DNA from: Candidatus Ruthturnera sp.
GTDB lineage: Bacteria > Pseudomonadota > Gammaproteobacteria > PS1 > Pseudothioglobaceae
Direction: 5' to 3'
Length of the DNA stretch: 8,770 bases
Assembly (NCBI GenBank): GCA_018648985.1
Contig: JABGOT010000111.1
Location: 7,335-16,104, forward strand
A model generated the notes under the pieces. That model made no database searches, was not told the origin of the DNA, and was given only the letters and a program-made list of their open reading frames with translations. The position numbers and the translations under genes were made by a program. Positions 1-7,427 of the stretch are shown piece by piece (positions within the stretch are counted from its first letter, which is position 1; each line of letters opens with the position of its first letter).

Positions 1-581
1 TGGGTGCTGATATCGTGATTCATTCAGCCACAAAATACATTGATGGTCAAGGTCGTTGTTTAGCGGGTGCTGTATTGGGCAATGAAGCAATTATTGAACA
101 AGTCAGTGCATTTACTCGTGCAACTGGCCCTAGCCTCAGTGCATTTAATGCTTGGATTGTTTTGAAGGGTTTAGATACACTCAGCTTAAGAATGAAGGCG
201 CATTGTGATAACGCCCTAAAATTAGCGACTTGGTTGCAAGATCAAGATCAAGTTGAAAAAGTACACTATCTAGGCTTGGAATCTCACCAAGATCACGCCT
301 TGGCCAACGTCCAACAATCTGGTTTTGGTGGTATTGTCTCGTTTGAAGTTAAAGGCGGTCGTGAAGCAGCGTTTAAAATCATTAACGCTACTGAAATACT
401 TTCTATTACTGCAAATTTAGGCGACACTAAAACCACTATTACTCATCCAGCCAGCACAACACATGGAAGACTAACTGATGATGAAAAACAACAGGCCAAT
501 ATTACCGAAGGACTTATTAGAATCTCAGTTGGGCTGGAAGATGTCGGTGATGTGATAAACGACATTAGCAAAGGGCTTTGA
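1..581 (+). CDS. metZ: O-succinylhomoserine sulfhydrylase, 3' part
   Basis: This PLP-dependent enzyme of the Cys/Met metabolism family makes homocysteine from an activated homoserine ester (usually O-succinylhomoserine) and sulfide, in the cytosolic methionine pathway. The open frame runs off the left edge, with codons in phase from base 3, so the GTG at 15 is an internal valine codon and not a start. The 192 visible residues are about half of the usual 390-400. They begin GADIVIHSATKY, where the lysine after SAT is the expected PLP Schiff-base residue. The following DGQGRC stretch and the later HPAST-THGRL and EGLIRISVGLED blocks fit MetZ better than cystathionine gamma-synthase or beta-lyase. 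Choice of MetZ over close relatives, and succinyl over acetyl substrate, rests on motif memory. There is no terminator before fabA 39 nt downstream, so read-through is possible. Confidence 0.88.
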   Translation, partial: GADIVIHSATKYIDGQGRCLAGAVLGNEAIIEQVSAFTRATGPSLSAFNAWIVLKGLDTLSLRMKAHCDNALKLATWLQDQDQVEKVHYLGLESHQDHALANVQQSGFGGIVSFEVKGGREAAFKIINATEILSITANLGDTKTTITHPASTTHGRLTDDEKQQANITEGLIRISVGLEDVGDVINDISKGL

Positions 582-589
582 AGTATAAT
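559..589 (+). promoter_or_regulatory. Putative sigma70 promoter for fabAB
   Basis: A perfect TATAAT sits at 584-589, immediately after the metZ stop codon. The best upstream partner is ACGACA at 559-564, four of six matches to the -35 consensus but with a long 19-nt spacer. Transcription would start near 596 and give a leader of about 25 nt before fabA. The -10 is good and the -35 is weak; read-through from metZ is the alternative. Confidence 0.35.
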
Positions 590-608
590 TTTCGGTAAAT
601 ACAGACAC

Positions 609-613
609 AAGGA
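609..613 (+). promoter_or_regulatory. Ribosome binding site of fabA
   Basis: AAGGA ends 7 nt before the ATG at 621 but only 4 nt before an in-frame TTG at 618. The spacing favours the ATG. Confidence 0.7.
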
Positions 614-620
614 CTGATTG

Positions 621-1127
621 ATGCAAAACTCTTATTCATACGAAGAATTAATCAAATGCGGTAACGGCGAATTATTCGGCCCTGGTAACGCACAACTACC
701 ACAGCCGCCAATGCTGATGTTTGATCGCATCACTCACATTTCTGACAAAGGCGGCAAACACGATAAAGGTCAAATTATTGCTGAACTCGATGTTAATCCT
801 GACTTGTGGTTTTTTGGTTGTCACTTTAATGACGATCCAGTCATGCCAGGTTGTTTGGGCCTAGATGCTATGTGGCAGCTTATTGGCTTCCACTTGGGCT
901 GGTTAGGCGGCCCTGGTCGTGGTCGTGCGCTGGGTGGTAGTATAAAATTTACTGGCCAAGTACTGCCGACTGCTAAAAAAGTAGTTTATAAAATTGACTT
1001 ATCTCGCGTCATTGCGCGCAAGCTTTACATGGGTATTGGCGATGCCACCATGGAAGTTGACGGTAAAGTTATTTACGAAGCCACTGACTTAAAAGTAGGC
1101 TTATTCACTGACACGAGTGGCTTCTAA
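621..1127 (+). CDS. fabA: 3-hydroxydecanoyl-ACP dehydratase/isomerase FabA
   Basis: FabA dehydrates beta-hydroxydecanoyl-ACP and isomerises trans-2- to cis-3-decenoyl-ACP, the entry point of anaerobic unsaturated fatty acid synthesis; it is a cytosolic hot-dog-fold homodimer. The protein is 168 residues from the ATG at 621, close to the 172 of E. coli. The catalytic histidine is H68 in WFFGCHFNDDPVMPG and the catalytic aspartate is D82 in CLGLDAMWQ; these correspond to E. coli H70 and D84. A GGPGRGRALG segment follows, as in FabA and unlike the shorter FabZ. The stop codon overlaps the fabB start by one base (TAATG), indicating a coupled pair. Nothing appears broken. Confidence 0.97.
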   Translation: MQNSYSYEELIKCGNGELFGPGNAQLPQPPMLMFDRITHISDKGGKHDKGQIIAELDVNPDLWFFGCHFNDDPVMPGCLGLDAMWQLIGFHLGWLGGPGRGRALGGSIKFTGQVLPTAKKVVYKIDLSRVIARKLYMGIGDATMEVDGKVIYEATDLKVGLFTDTSGF

Positions 1128-2344
1128 TGAATAGAGTTGTTGTTACCGGCATGGGCATTGTGTCTAGTTTAGGCGCAAATTGTGGTGAAGTTTTAGAGTC
1201 TTTAAAAACAGCCAAATCAGGCATTAAGTTTGATGAAGAACAAGCTAAAATGGGACTTAGATCTCATGTTTCGGGTCAAGTTGCTGAAGTCAACTCAGAT
1301 GAGATCATTGATCGAAAAATGAAACGCTTCATGGCGGATGCTGCGATTTACAATGCAGTCGCCTTAGACGAAGCCATTAAGCAATCTGGCCTTAATGAGG
1401 ATCAAATTTCTAATCCACGTACAGGCCTTATTATGGGTTCTGGTGGTGCTTCAAACCAAAACGTGGTTGAAGCAGCAGATATCTTAAGAGAAAAAGGTAT
1501 TAAGCGTGTTGGCCCTTATCGCGTACCGCGTACCATGGGCTCAACCACTTCAGCTTGTTTGTCTACTATGTTTAAAATCAAAGGCATTAACTATTCAATT
1601 AGCTCTGCTTGTTCAACCAGTGCGCATTGCATTGGCAATGCTATGGAGCAAATCCAGCTGGGCAAACAAGATGTGGTTTTTGCTGGTGGCGGTGAAGAGT
1701 TAGATTGGTCATTAACCATGTTGTTTGATGCGATGGGCGCACTATCTTCTAAGTACAACGAAACCCCTGAAAAGGCTTCTCGCGCTTATGATGCTGATCG
1801 CGATGGCTTTGTTATCTCTGGTGGTGGTGGTGCTTTAGTGCTTGAATCTTTAGAGCATGCCGAGGCACGTGGTGCAACAATCTTAGCTGAACTTACCGGT
1901 TACGGCGCAACCTCTGATGGTTATGATATGGTTGCACCATCTGGCGAAGGTGCAAAACGCTGCATGGAATTAGCCATCTCAACCGTAGACGGACCAATTG
2001 ATTACATCAATGCACATGGCACATCAACCCCAGTTGGTGACGTTAAAGAGCTTGGCGCTATTAAAGAAGTATTTGGTGACAATGTTCCTAACGTTGGCTC
2101 AACCAAATCACTCTCGGGTCATGCGTTAGGCGCTGCCGGTGTGAACGAATCAATTTATTCATTACTGATGCTGCAAAATGATTTTATGGCAGAATCTGTT
2201 AATATTGAAACACTTGATGAAGCAGCCGAAGGTGTGCCGATTGTACAAGCAACAACCATTCAATCACTCAACCGAGTGATGTCAAATAGCTTTGGCTTTG
2301 GTGGTACGAATGCTTGTTTAGTTTTCGAAAAATTTAAACCGTAA
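1127..2344 (+). CDS. fabB: beta-ketoacyl-ACP synthase I FabB
   Basis: FabB condenses malonyl-ACP with acyl-ACP and is needed to elongate the cis-3-decenoyl-ACP made by FabA. The protein has 405 residues, against 406 in E. coli. The thiolase-fold active site is complete: nucleophile C162 in SSACSTSAH, H297 in NAHGTSTPVGD, K327 in GSTKSLSGH and H332 in SGHALGAAG. The C-terminal NSFGFGGTNA glycine-rich loop (about 387-396) is present. The PYRVPRTMGST segment near residue 130 is the FabB type, as expected beside fabA. The ATG overlaps the fabA stop by one base and a GAGTGG at 1115-1120 may act as a weak ribosome site. Transcription ends at the hairpin just downstream. Confidence 0.97.
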   Translation: MNRVVVTGMGIVSSLGANCGEVLESLKTAKSGIKFDEEQAKMGLRSHVSGQVAEVNSDEIIDRKMKRFMADAAIYNAVALDEAIKQSGLNEDQISNPRTGLIMGSGGASNQNVVEAADILREKGIKRVGPYRVPRTMGSTTSACLSTMFKIKGINYSISSACSTSAHCIGNAMEQIQLGKQDVVFAGGGEELDWSLTMLFDAMGALSSKYNETPEKASRAYDADRDGFVISGGGGALVLESLEHAEARGATILAELTGYGATSDGYDMVAPSGEGAKRCMELAISTVDGPIDYINAHGTSTPVGDVKELGAIKEVFGDNVPNVGSTKSLSGHALGAAGVNESIYSLLMLQNDFMAESVNIETLDEAAEGVPIVQATTIQSLNRVMSNSFGFGGTNACLVFEKFKP

Positions 2345-2373
2345 ACTCTGTTTCAACTGCTTCACTAAATACA

Positions 2374-2401
2374 AAAAAGCCGCTAATCTTAGCGGCTTTT
2401 T
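2374..2401. terminator. Bidirectional rho-independent terminator
   Basis: Stem GCCGCTA (2379-2385) pairs with TAGCGGC (2390-2396) around a 4-nt ATCT loop. It is flanked by five A (2374-2378) and five T (2397-2401), which also pair. The A and T tracts on opposite sides make it work on either strand, and it lies between convergent fabB and secF. Confidence 0.92.
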
Positions 2402-2421
2402 ATTGTCTGATCGCTTAACCC

Positions 2422-3342
2422 TTATGGCCTAGCATCCATCTCTTTTTCTTCCTTCTCTGATGGTAGTAAATCTTCTTTACTAATGCCTAGTGCTAGAATC
2501 ATTGAACTAGCGACATAGATTGAAGAATACGTGCCAATCACCACACCAATCAGTAAGGCCAAGGCAAAACTGTGAATAATCTCGCCACCTAAAAAGAATA
2601 AGGCTAACAATACCAGTAACGTCGTGACTGAGGTCATAATCGTTCTAGATAGAGTTTGGTTTAATGCCCCATTAATAATTTTAGCCGGATCCACATGGCG
2701 AGTCGATAAAAAGTTTTCACGAATTCGGTCAAACACCACAATCGTATCATTAAGCGAGTAACCAATGACTGCAAGAATTGCCGCCAATACTGTTAAATCA
2801 AACTCTATTTGTAATAATGAAAACACGCCTAAGGTGATAATTACATCGTGAATTAGGGCTGATATCGAACCCAGCGCAAAACGATACTCAAAACGAAATG
2901 CCACATAAATCAAAATACCAATCAATGCGTACAGCATTGCCAAACCACCATCGTTAGTTAGTTCTTCACCCACTTTAGGGCCGACAAACTCAACACGGCG
3001 AATATCCACACCATCGCCTAGTAGGTGAATAATTTTTGAACTAAGCTTGGCGCTAGAAATTGCTTGTGGCTCAAGGCGAATTAAAATTTCATTAGTAGAG
3101 CCAAAGTATTGAACATTTGCCCCTTTGAATTTAGCTTCACTCAACGTATTTCTTACAGATGATAAATCTACGCTCTGCTCATAGCCCACTTCAATTAAGG
3201 TACCCCCAGTAAAGTCAATGCCAAACTTTAAGCCTTGTGTTGATAACGAAACTATTGAAGTTGCAATCAACACTAACGAAACAATAATGGCATACGTACG
3301 TTTGCCAACAAAATCAATTGTAGGGATATTTAACGCCTTCAT
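2422..3342 (-). CDS. secF: Protein translocase subunit SecF
   Basis: SecF is an inner-membrane RND-like subunit that, with SecD, uses the proton motive force to complete protein export through SecYEG. The protein has 306 residues, against about 323 in E. coli. One membrane helix lies near residues 15-35, followed by the conserved GIDFTGG (41-47), a periplasmic domain with VEFVGPKVG (117-125), and five more hydrophobic segments between about 133 and 285. The signature GYSLNDTIVVFDRIREN is at 194-210. The C-terminus is short, charged and cytosolic (KEEKEMDARP). The start codon overlaps the secD stop as ATGA, and GAGGAG at 3351-3356 lies 8 nt upstream, so translation is coupled to secD. It is the last gene of the operon, ending at the shared terminator. 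Confidence 0.97.
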   Translation of the reverse strand: MKALNIPTIDFVGKRTYAIIVSLVLIATSIVSLSTQGLKFGIDFTGGTLIEVGYEQSVDLSSVRNTLSEAKFKGANVQYFGSTNEILIRLEPQAISSAKLSSKIIHLLGDGVDIRRVEFVGPKVGEELTNDGGLAMLYALIGILIYVAFRFEYRFALGSISALIHDVIITLGVFSLLQIEFDLTVLAAILAVIGYSLNDTIVVFDRIRENFLSTRHVDPAKIINGALNQTLSRTIMTSVTTLLVLLALFFLGGEIIHSFALALLIGVVIGTYSSIYVASSMILALGISKEDLLPSEKEEKEMDARP

Positions 3343-5192
3343 ATTGATAACTCCTCTAGCTTCTTACCGCCGTAAATTTTATTAATAATCGCTCGCGAGA
3401 CAATAATGGCTGTAAACATTGAAGTCACAATACCGATTGATAAAGTAATCGCAAAACCTTTAATTGGGCCCGTGCCAAAACTAAACAATACCAAAGATGC
3501 AATCAATGTCGTAATATTTGCATCTGCAATCGTTAATACGGCCTTATCATAACCACTTGAAATGGCTTTTTGAATATTGCTGTGTGCGCCCAACTCTTCC
3601 TTAATGCGCTCAAAAATCAACACATTAGCATCTACCGCCATACCAACAGTTAATACGATACCAGCAATGCCTGGCAAGGTAAGTGTGGCTTGCAAGAGTG
3701 ACAACACCGCCACAATCATCACCAAGTTAAGTGTCAAAGCAACATTCGCCACCATGCCAAATACTCGATAACGTGCCACCATAAATACCAATACTAAAAC
3801 AAAGCCAGCAATCACTGACAATACGCCTTTTTCAATATTGTCTGCACCTAGGCTTGGACCAATGGTGCGCTCTTCAATGATTTCAATTGGTGCTGAAAGC
3901 GAGCCCGCTCTAAGCAATAGCGCCAAGTTACGCGCTTCACGTGCACTGTCAATACCGGTAATCTGGAAACGAGATGAGAAAGTACCTTGAATCGTCGCTG
4001 CGTTAATGATGTCTTTGGTGGTTGAGCGATTTTTAACAATCTTGCCATCAACCAATGACGTCTCAACTTTATTCTCAATAAACACCACAGCCATACGATG
4101 GTGTAGATACTTTTTGGTGGTATCAAGCATTGCACGACCACCTGCATTGTCCAAGGTAATATTAACCATAGGAATGTTGTTTTCTTGATCGATACCTGAA
4201 GATGCACCTGTGATATTTTCACCCGTCGTAATCACTCGGGTTTTTAACAATAAAGGTCGCCCATCTTTAAAATAATATAGCTTCGAGCCAATCGGTGTTC
4301 TGCCTGATTGAATCGCTGTTTGTGCGTCGTTCTTTTCATCTACCAGTCTAAACTCTAGTGTTGCTACCGCACCTAAGATCTCTTTAGCTCTGGCGGTATC
4401 TTGCACACCCGGTAGCTGCACTACAATGCGCTCTAAGCCTTGCTGTTGAATAATTGGCTCAGCAACACCAAGCTCATTAACTCGGTTTCTTAAGGTGGTA
4501 ATATTTTGCTTTAGAGCGTTGTTTTTTGCCGTTTTCTGTGCATCATCACTAATCCCCACCTGAATCAACAAGGCATCTTGATTGTCGGCTTCTAAAACAA
4601 CCAGATCACTCAAATCTGACTTAATAATATCCAATACCTTGTCTTTTGATTCAATTGTTTTAAGATAAATAGCAATGCTTTCACCGTCTTTCTTAATACT
4701 CTTATACAAACGATCAGTACGCAATAAAGTACGTAATTCGTTATAGTATTTATCAATTGACATGGATATCACTGCCTGCATATCCACCTCTAATAAGAAA
4801 TGCACACCACCTCTAAGATCCAAACCAAGTGACATTGCTTTACCGCCTAAATCTGACAGCCATAATGGCACCGAAGGCGCTAGATTAAGCGCAACTACAT
4901 AATTACGCCCCAACTCTGCTTTTAATAAATCCTTGGCAGACAACTGAGAAGCATTGTTTTCAAAACGCACTAAAATACGGCGATTTGAAAGCCCTGCTGA
5001 TTTGTAATCAATGTTTTTTGCCTTTAACGTCTCTGTAATTTTGGCTAGATCAGTCTGCTCAATAGCTGCATCACCCGCACTGGAGACTTGCACGGCTAAG
5101 TCTGAACCAAAAATATTTGGCAAAGCGTAAAGCGCTGATAATAACAAGAAAAAAGCGATTAACGCATTTCTCAAAGCGGAGTAATGATTCAT
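3339..5192 (-). CDS. secD: Protein translocase subunit SecD
   Basis: SecD is the larger partner of SecF in proton-driven protein translocation, in the inner membrane with a large periplasmic head. The protein has 617 residues, against 615 in E. coli. It shows an N-terminal membrane helix (about 7-27), GLDLRGG (123-129), a long periplasmic part with VNELGVAEPIIQQQG (238-252) and IVVQLPGV, and then five hydrophobic segments from about 454 to 605. The conserved membrane aspartate is D521 in TVGMAVDANVLIFERIKEE, matching the proton-pathway aspartate of characterised SecD. The only Shine-Dalgarno-like match, AAGG at 5206-5209, is 13 nt from the ATG, so translation may lean on coupling to yajC 20 nt upstream. 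Start and length agree with the family. Confidence 0.97.
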   Translation of the reverse strand: MNHYSALRNALIAFFLLLSALYALPNIFGSDLAVQVSSAGDAAIEQTDLAKITETLKAKNIDYKSAGLSNRRILVRFENNASQLSAKDLLKAELGRNYVVALNLAPSVPLWLSDLGGKAMSLGLDLRGGVHFLLEVDMQAVISMSIDKYYNELRTLLRTDRLYKSIKKDGESIAIYLKTIESKDKVLDIIKSDLSDLVVLEADNQDALLIQVGISDDAQKTAKNNALKQNITTLRNRVNELGVAEPIIQQQGLERIVVQLPGVQDTARAKEILGAVATLEFRLVDEKNDAQTAIQSGRTPIGSKLYYFKDGRPLLLKTRVITTGENITGASSGIDQENNIPMVNITLDNAGGRAMLDTTKKYLHHRMAVVFIENKVETSLVDGKIVKNRSTTKDIINAATIQGTFSSRFQITGIDSAREARNLALLLRAGSLSAPIEIIEERTIGPSLGADNIEKGVLSVIAGFVLVLVFMVARYRVFGMVANVALTLNLVMIVAVLSLLQATLTLPGIAGIVLTVGMAVDANVLIFERIKEELGAHSNIQKAISSGYDKAVLTIADANITTLIASLVLFSFGTGPIKGFAITLSIGIVTSMFTAIIVSRAIINKIYGGKKLEELSI

Positions 5193-5212
5193 GAGTTTAT
5201 TTATACCTTAAT

Positions 5213-5551
5213 TTAGATCTTGGCACTGCCTTTTGGTAGCTTTTGATTGATGCCTTGTTTCTGCACTTTAACCACCACACCATCAGCAATTTCCAATGTA
5301 GCAAAAGATTCATCAACTGAGGCTACCTTGGCAACAACACCGCCGTTTGTTACTACTTCATCACCTTTTTTCAGTGCTGCCAAAAGCGCTTTGTGATCTT
5401 TTGCACGCTTTTGTTGTGGCCTAATAAGCAAAACATACATCACTGCAAGTAAAAGCCCTGGCAAGATTAATTGGCTCAAACCCGATGGATCTGAGTTGAT
5501 GCCGTCAGCAGCAGCAAATGCGGGTGGTACGATTAAGTCTAATAAGTTCAT
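5213..5551 (-). CDS. yajC: Sec translocon accessory protein YajC
   Basis: YajC is a small single-span inner-membrane protein that associates with SecD-SecF and the SecYEG-YidC holotranslocon; it is normally dispensable. The protein has 112 residues, close to the 110 of E. coli. A hydrophobic span at about 26-43 runs straight into the diagnostic RPQQKRAKDHK (44-54), followed by a soluble domain with KKGDEVVTNGGVVAKV (61-76) and a C-terminal LPKGSAK. A strong AGGAG (5558-5562) lies 6 nt before the ATG, so the start is secure. It sits 19 nt after serS and 20 nt before secD in one operon. Confidence 0.95.
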   Translation of the reverse strand: MNLLDLIVPPAFAAADGINSDPSGLSQLILPGLLLAVMYVLLIRPQQKRAKDHKALLAALKKGDEVVTNGGVVAKVASVDESFATLEIADGVVVKVQKQGINQKLPKGSAKI

Positions 5552-5570
5552 TGTTATCTCCTAAAAAAAA

Positions 5571-6860
5571 TTAATTAATGACGGTTGTGCCGCCCATGTA
5601 ACTGTGTAATACATCTGGTATTCTAATGCTGCCATCGGCCTGCTGATGGTTTTCTAAAATTGCCACCAATGTTCTGCCTACCGCTAGGCCAGAGCCGTTC
5701 AATGTATGCAATAATTCTGGCTTGTTGGTTTCTGGGTTTTTATATCTAAGCTGCAGGCGCCTTGCTTGAAAATCTTCAAAACAAGAGCAAGAAGATATCT
5801 CACGATACGCGCTTTGCCCTGGCAACCACACTTCTAGATCGTAAGTTTTAGCCGCTGAAAAACCTAAATCTCCCGCGCATAAAATCACCTTACGATAAGG
5901 CAACTCTAACGCTTGCAAAATTCCTTCAGCATGGCCGGTTAATGTCTCTAGTGTTTGATAAGAGTCCTCAGCTTTTGCTACTTGCACTAACTCTACTTTT
6001 TCAAACTGATGTTGACGAATCAAGCCTCGTGTGTCACGCCCGTAAGCCCCTGCTTCAGAACGAAAACTTGGCGTATGCCCTACAAACTTTAATGGCAGAT
6101 CAGACTCTTTAACAATCGTATCACGCACCATATTGGTAATTGGCACTTCACCGGTTGGGATCAAATACAAAGGCTTCGCATCACCCTCTTCACCATGCAA
6201 ATGAGTTTTAAATAAATCCGCCTCAAATTTTGGTAGCTGGCCAGTACCCGTTAGTGATTCTGCGTTTACCAAATACGGTACATAAGCCTCAGTGTAGCCA
6301 TTATTTTCAACGTGTTGATCAAGCATAAACTGAGTCAGTGCTCTATGTAGTCGTGCAATCTTACCCGTCATGACTGAAAAACGTGCGCCCGATATCTTCG
6401 CCGCAGTTTCAAAATCCAACCCATGCATCTCGCCTAAATCAACATGATCTTTAACTTCAAAATCATACTGTCCTGGCTCGCCCCACTTTGACACTTCAAT
6501 ATTGTCATCTTCAGAGTTGCCTTCTGGCACCGACTCGTGAGGAATGTTTGGCATTGCCATGACAATATCGTCAATTTGAGTTTGAATCACTTGTAATTCT
6601 GATTTTGCTTTATCGAGCTTTCCGCCCAAATCAGCAACTGCATCTAATAGTGGCTTAATATCTTCACCAGCCGCTTTAGCCTTACCAATCGATTTTGATT
6701 GTGTATTGCGTAAGTTTTGCAGTTCTTGTGCTTCAACTTGATTTATTTTTCTTTTATTTTCTAAATCGTTTAACTGATTGATATCAAAAGAAAAATTTCG
6801 CTTTTTTAAGGCCAATTCCACTGCTTCAATGTCATTTCTTAGTTGCTTTTTGCTTAACAT
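5571..6860 (-). CDS. serS: Serine--tRNA ligase
   Basis: SerS activates serine with ATP and charges tRNA-Ser (and tRNA-Sec where present); it is a class II synthetase and cytosolic homodimer. The protein has 429 residues, against 430 in E. coli. The N-terminal coiled-coil arm that grips the tRNA long variable arm covers about residues 1-100 and is rich in K, E, Q and L. The catalytic core includes IPTGEVP (234-240), motif 2 as FRSEAG (266-271) with GLIRQHQFEKVE (279-290), and motif 3 as GSGLAVGRTLVAILEN (389-404). The nearest ribosome-site match, AAGGAAA (6874-6880), is an unusually long 13 nt from the ATG, and an in-frame stop lies just upstream. It is the first visible gene of the serS-yajC-secD-secF operon. 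Confidence 0.97.
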   Translation of the reverse strand: MLSKKQLRNDIEAVELALKKRNFSFDINQLNDLENKRKINQVEAQELQNLRNTQSKSIGKAKAAGEDIKPLLDAVADLGGKLDKAKSELQVIQTQIDDIVMAMPNIPHESVPEGNSEDDNIEVSKWGEPGQYDFEVKDHVDLGEMHGLDFETAAKISGARFSVMTGKIARLHRALTQFMLDQHVENNGYTEAYVPYLVNAESLTGTGQLPKFEADLFKTHLHGEEGDAKPLYLIPTGEVPITNMVRDTIVKESDLPLKFVGHTPSFRSEAGAYGRDTRGLIRQHQFEKVELVQVAKAEDSYQTLETLTGHAEGILQALELPYRKVILCAGDLGFSAAKTYDLEVWLPGQSAYREISSCSCFEDFQARRLQLRYKNPETNKPELLHTLNGSGLAVGRTLVAILENHQQADGSIRIPDVLHSYMGGTTVIN

Positions 6861-6871
6861 TGTTATATAAT
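6843..6871 (+). promoter_or_regulatory. Putative sigma70 promoter of the rhodanese gene
   Basis: TTGCTT at 6843-6848 and a perfect TATAAT at 6866-6871 are separated by 17 nt. The -35 lies inside the first codons of serS on the opposite strand. Transcription would begin near 6878, giving a leader of about 65 nt before the ATG at 6943. Box quality and spacing are good, but there is no experimental support. Confidence 0.6.
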
Positions 6872-6929
6872 GGTTTCCTTATATAGATTGAATGCCGATT
6901 AATAACCGTATTCACTTAAAAAACTTGTT

Positions 6930-6935
6930 AGGGGA
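6930..6935 (+). promoter_or_regulatory. Ribosome binding site of the rhodanese gene
   Basis: AGGGGA lies 7 nt before the ATG at 6943 and decides that start. The in-frame ATG at 6892, 17 codons upstream, has no comparable site and would add residues outside the rhodanese fold. Confidence 0.75.
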
Positions 6936-6964
6936 TTATACTATGTTCAACTCATTTTCTGGAA
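6935..6964 (-). promoter_or_regulatory. Weak candidate promoter of the serS operon
   Basis: On the minus strand a perfect TATAAT occupies 6935-6940, with only a poor -35 (TTCCAG at 6959-6964, 18-nt spacer). Transcription would start near 6928, about 70 nt before the serS ATG. A TATATA at 6880-6885 is an alternative -10 without a convincing -35. Neither is secure. Confidence 0.2.
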
Positions 6965-7230
6965 ACGATGCTTGCAAACTATTGTCTGAAGGCGCACAAT
7001 TAGTTGACGTTCGATCAAGTGCTGAATTTGCACGTGGTGCATTACCCAATGCGGTCAATTTGCCATTACAGTCAATCATGGGCGCTAAGAATATCCTTGA
7101 TGAAGACAAAGCCGTAATTTTATATTGTGTTACTGGTGCTCGCTCTTCAACGGCTAAAAACTATTTAGTTCAAATGGGTTTTGACAACGTCAACGACTTA
7201 GGCTCTTTCAGAAACTACAACTGCGAGTAA
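6943..7230 (+). CDS. Single-domain rhodanese-like sulfurtransferase
   Basis: This is a 95-residue stand-alone rhodanese domain, the size of the GlpE and PspE families, which move sulfane sulfur through a cysteine persulfide. QLVDVRSSAEFARGALPNA (19-37) is the typical first half of the fold. The active loop CVTGAR (62-67) fits C-x-x-G-x-R, with nucleophile C62. The C-terminal LGSFRNY is the usual end of the domain. There is no signal peptide or membrane span, so it is probably cytosolic. A second cysteine lies at position 11 and another at 94, next to the C-terminus. The donor and acceptor cannot be told from sequence. It is transcribed divergently from serS, and the spacer after it contains the inverted-repeat element instead of a simple terminator. 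Confidence 0.9.
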   Translation: MFNSFSGNDACKLLSEGAQLVDVRSSAEFARGALPNAVNLPLQSIMGAKNILDEDKAVILYCVTGARSSTAKNYLVQMGFDNVNDLGSFRNYNCE

Positions 7231-7231
7231 A
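7218..7231 (+). repeat. Direct repeat, left copy
   Basis: CAACTGCGAGTAAA, overlapping the last rhodanese codons and its stop, recurs at 7428-7441 with a single change (C to A at the fourth base). The two copies are 210 bp apart and surround the inverted-repeat element, though 20 bp separate this copy from the element's left end. Confidence 0.5.
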
Positions 7232-7251
7232 TCCCTTACTGTTAAAATCAA

Positions 7252-7427
7252 GATGTCTTTATACAGACGTGCTTAAATTTTTATAACGATAATTTTAGTA
7301 TTTTACAAGGCATTTTCTTTGTAGCTCTACTTGCTTGTAAAGCAAAAAGAAATAACGCAGTATAAATGCTAAAATTAGCTTATCTGAAAGACACAGTAAA
7401 ACTTAAGCACGTCTATATAAAGGCATC
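7252..7427. repeat. 176-bp near-palindromic element, MITE-like
   Basis: The outer arms 7252-7276 and 7403-7427 are inverted repeats of 25 bp with 23 matches (mismatches at 7256/7423 and 7264/7415). Pairing continues inward in blocks: 7290-7298 with 7369-7377, 7314-7320 with 7346-7352, and a central hairpin TTGCTT (7331-7336) with AAGCAA (7340-7345). The arms are unequal between the first two blocks (13 against 25 nt). The element carries no gene. CAA directly abuts both ends (7249-7251 and 7428-7430), which could be a 3-bp target duplication or chance. The structure resembles a degenerate non-autonomous transposable element or a large intergenic repeat. No second copy or transposase is visible, so mobility is inferred from structure only. 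As RNA it could fold into one long hairpin. Confidence 0.75.

Noticed and set aside
618..620. TTG as the fabA start
   Set aside because: Only 4 nt from the AAGGA site; the adjacent ATG at 621 has 7-nt spacing and matches family N-termini.
3848..4222. 124-residue minus-strand frame within secD
   Set aside because: It lies in another frame of the intact secD gene with no domain resemblance and no ribosome site.
6892..6942. Upstream ATG adding 17 residues to the rhodanese
   Set aside because: No ribosome site, and the added residues are not part of the rhodanese fold; AGGGGA 7 nt before 6943 marks the likely start.
7252..7427. Inverted repeat as an ordinary rho-independent terminator of the rhodanese gene
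   Set aside because: The stem is far too long, the centre is bulged and AT-rich, and no T run follows the right arm; a start codon follows instead.
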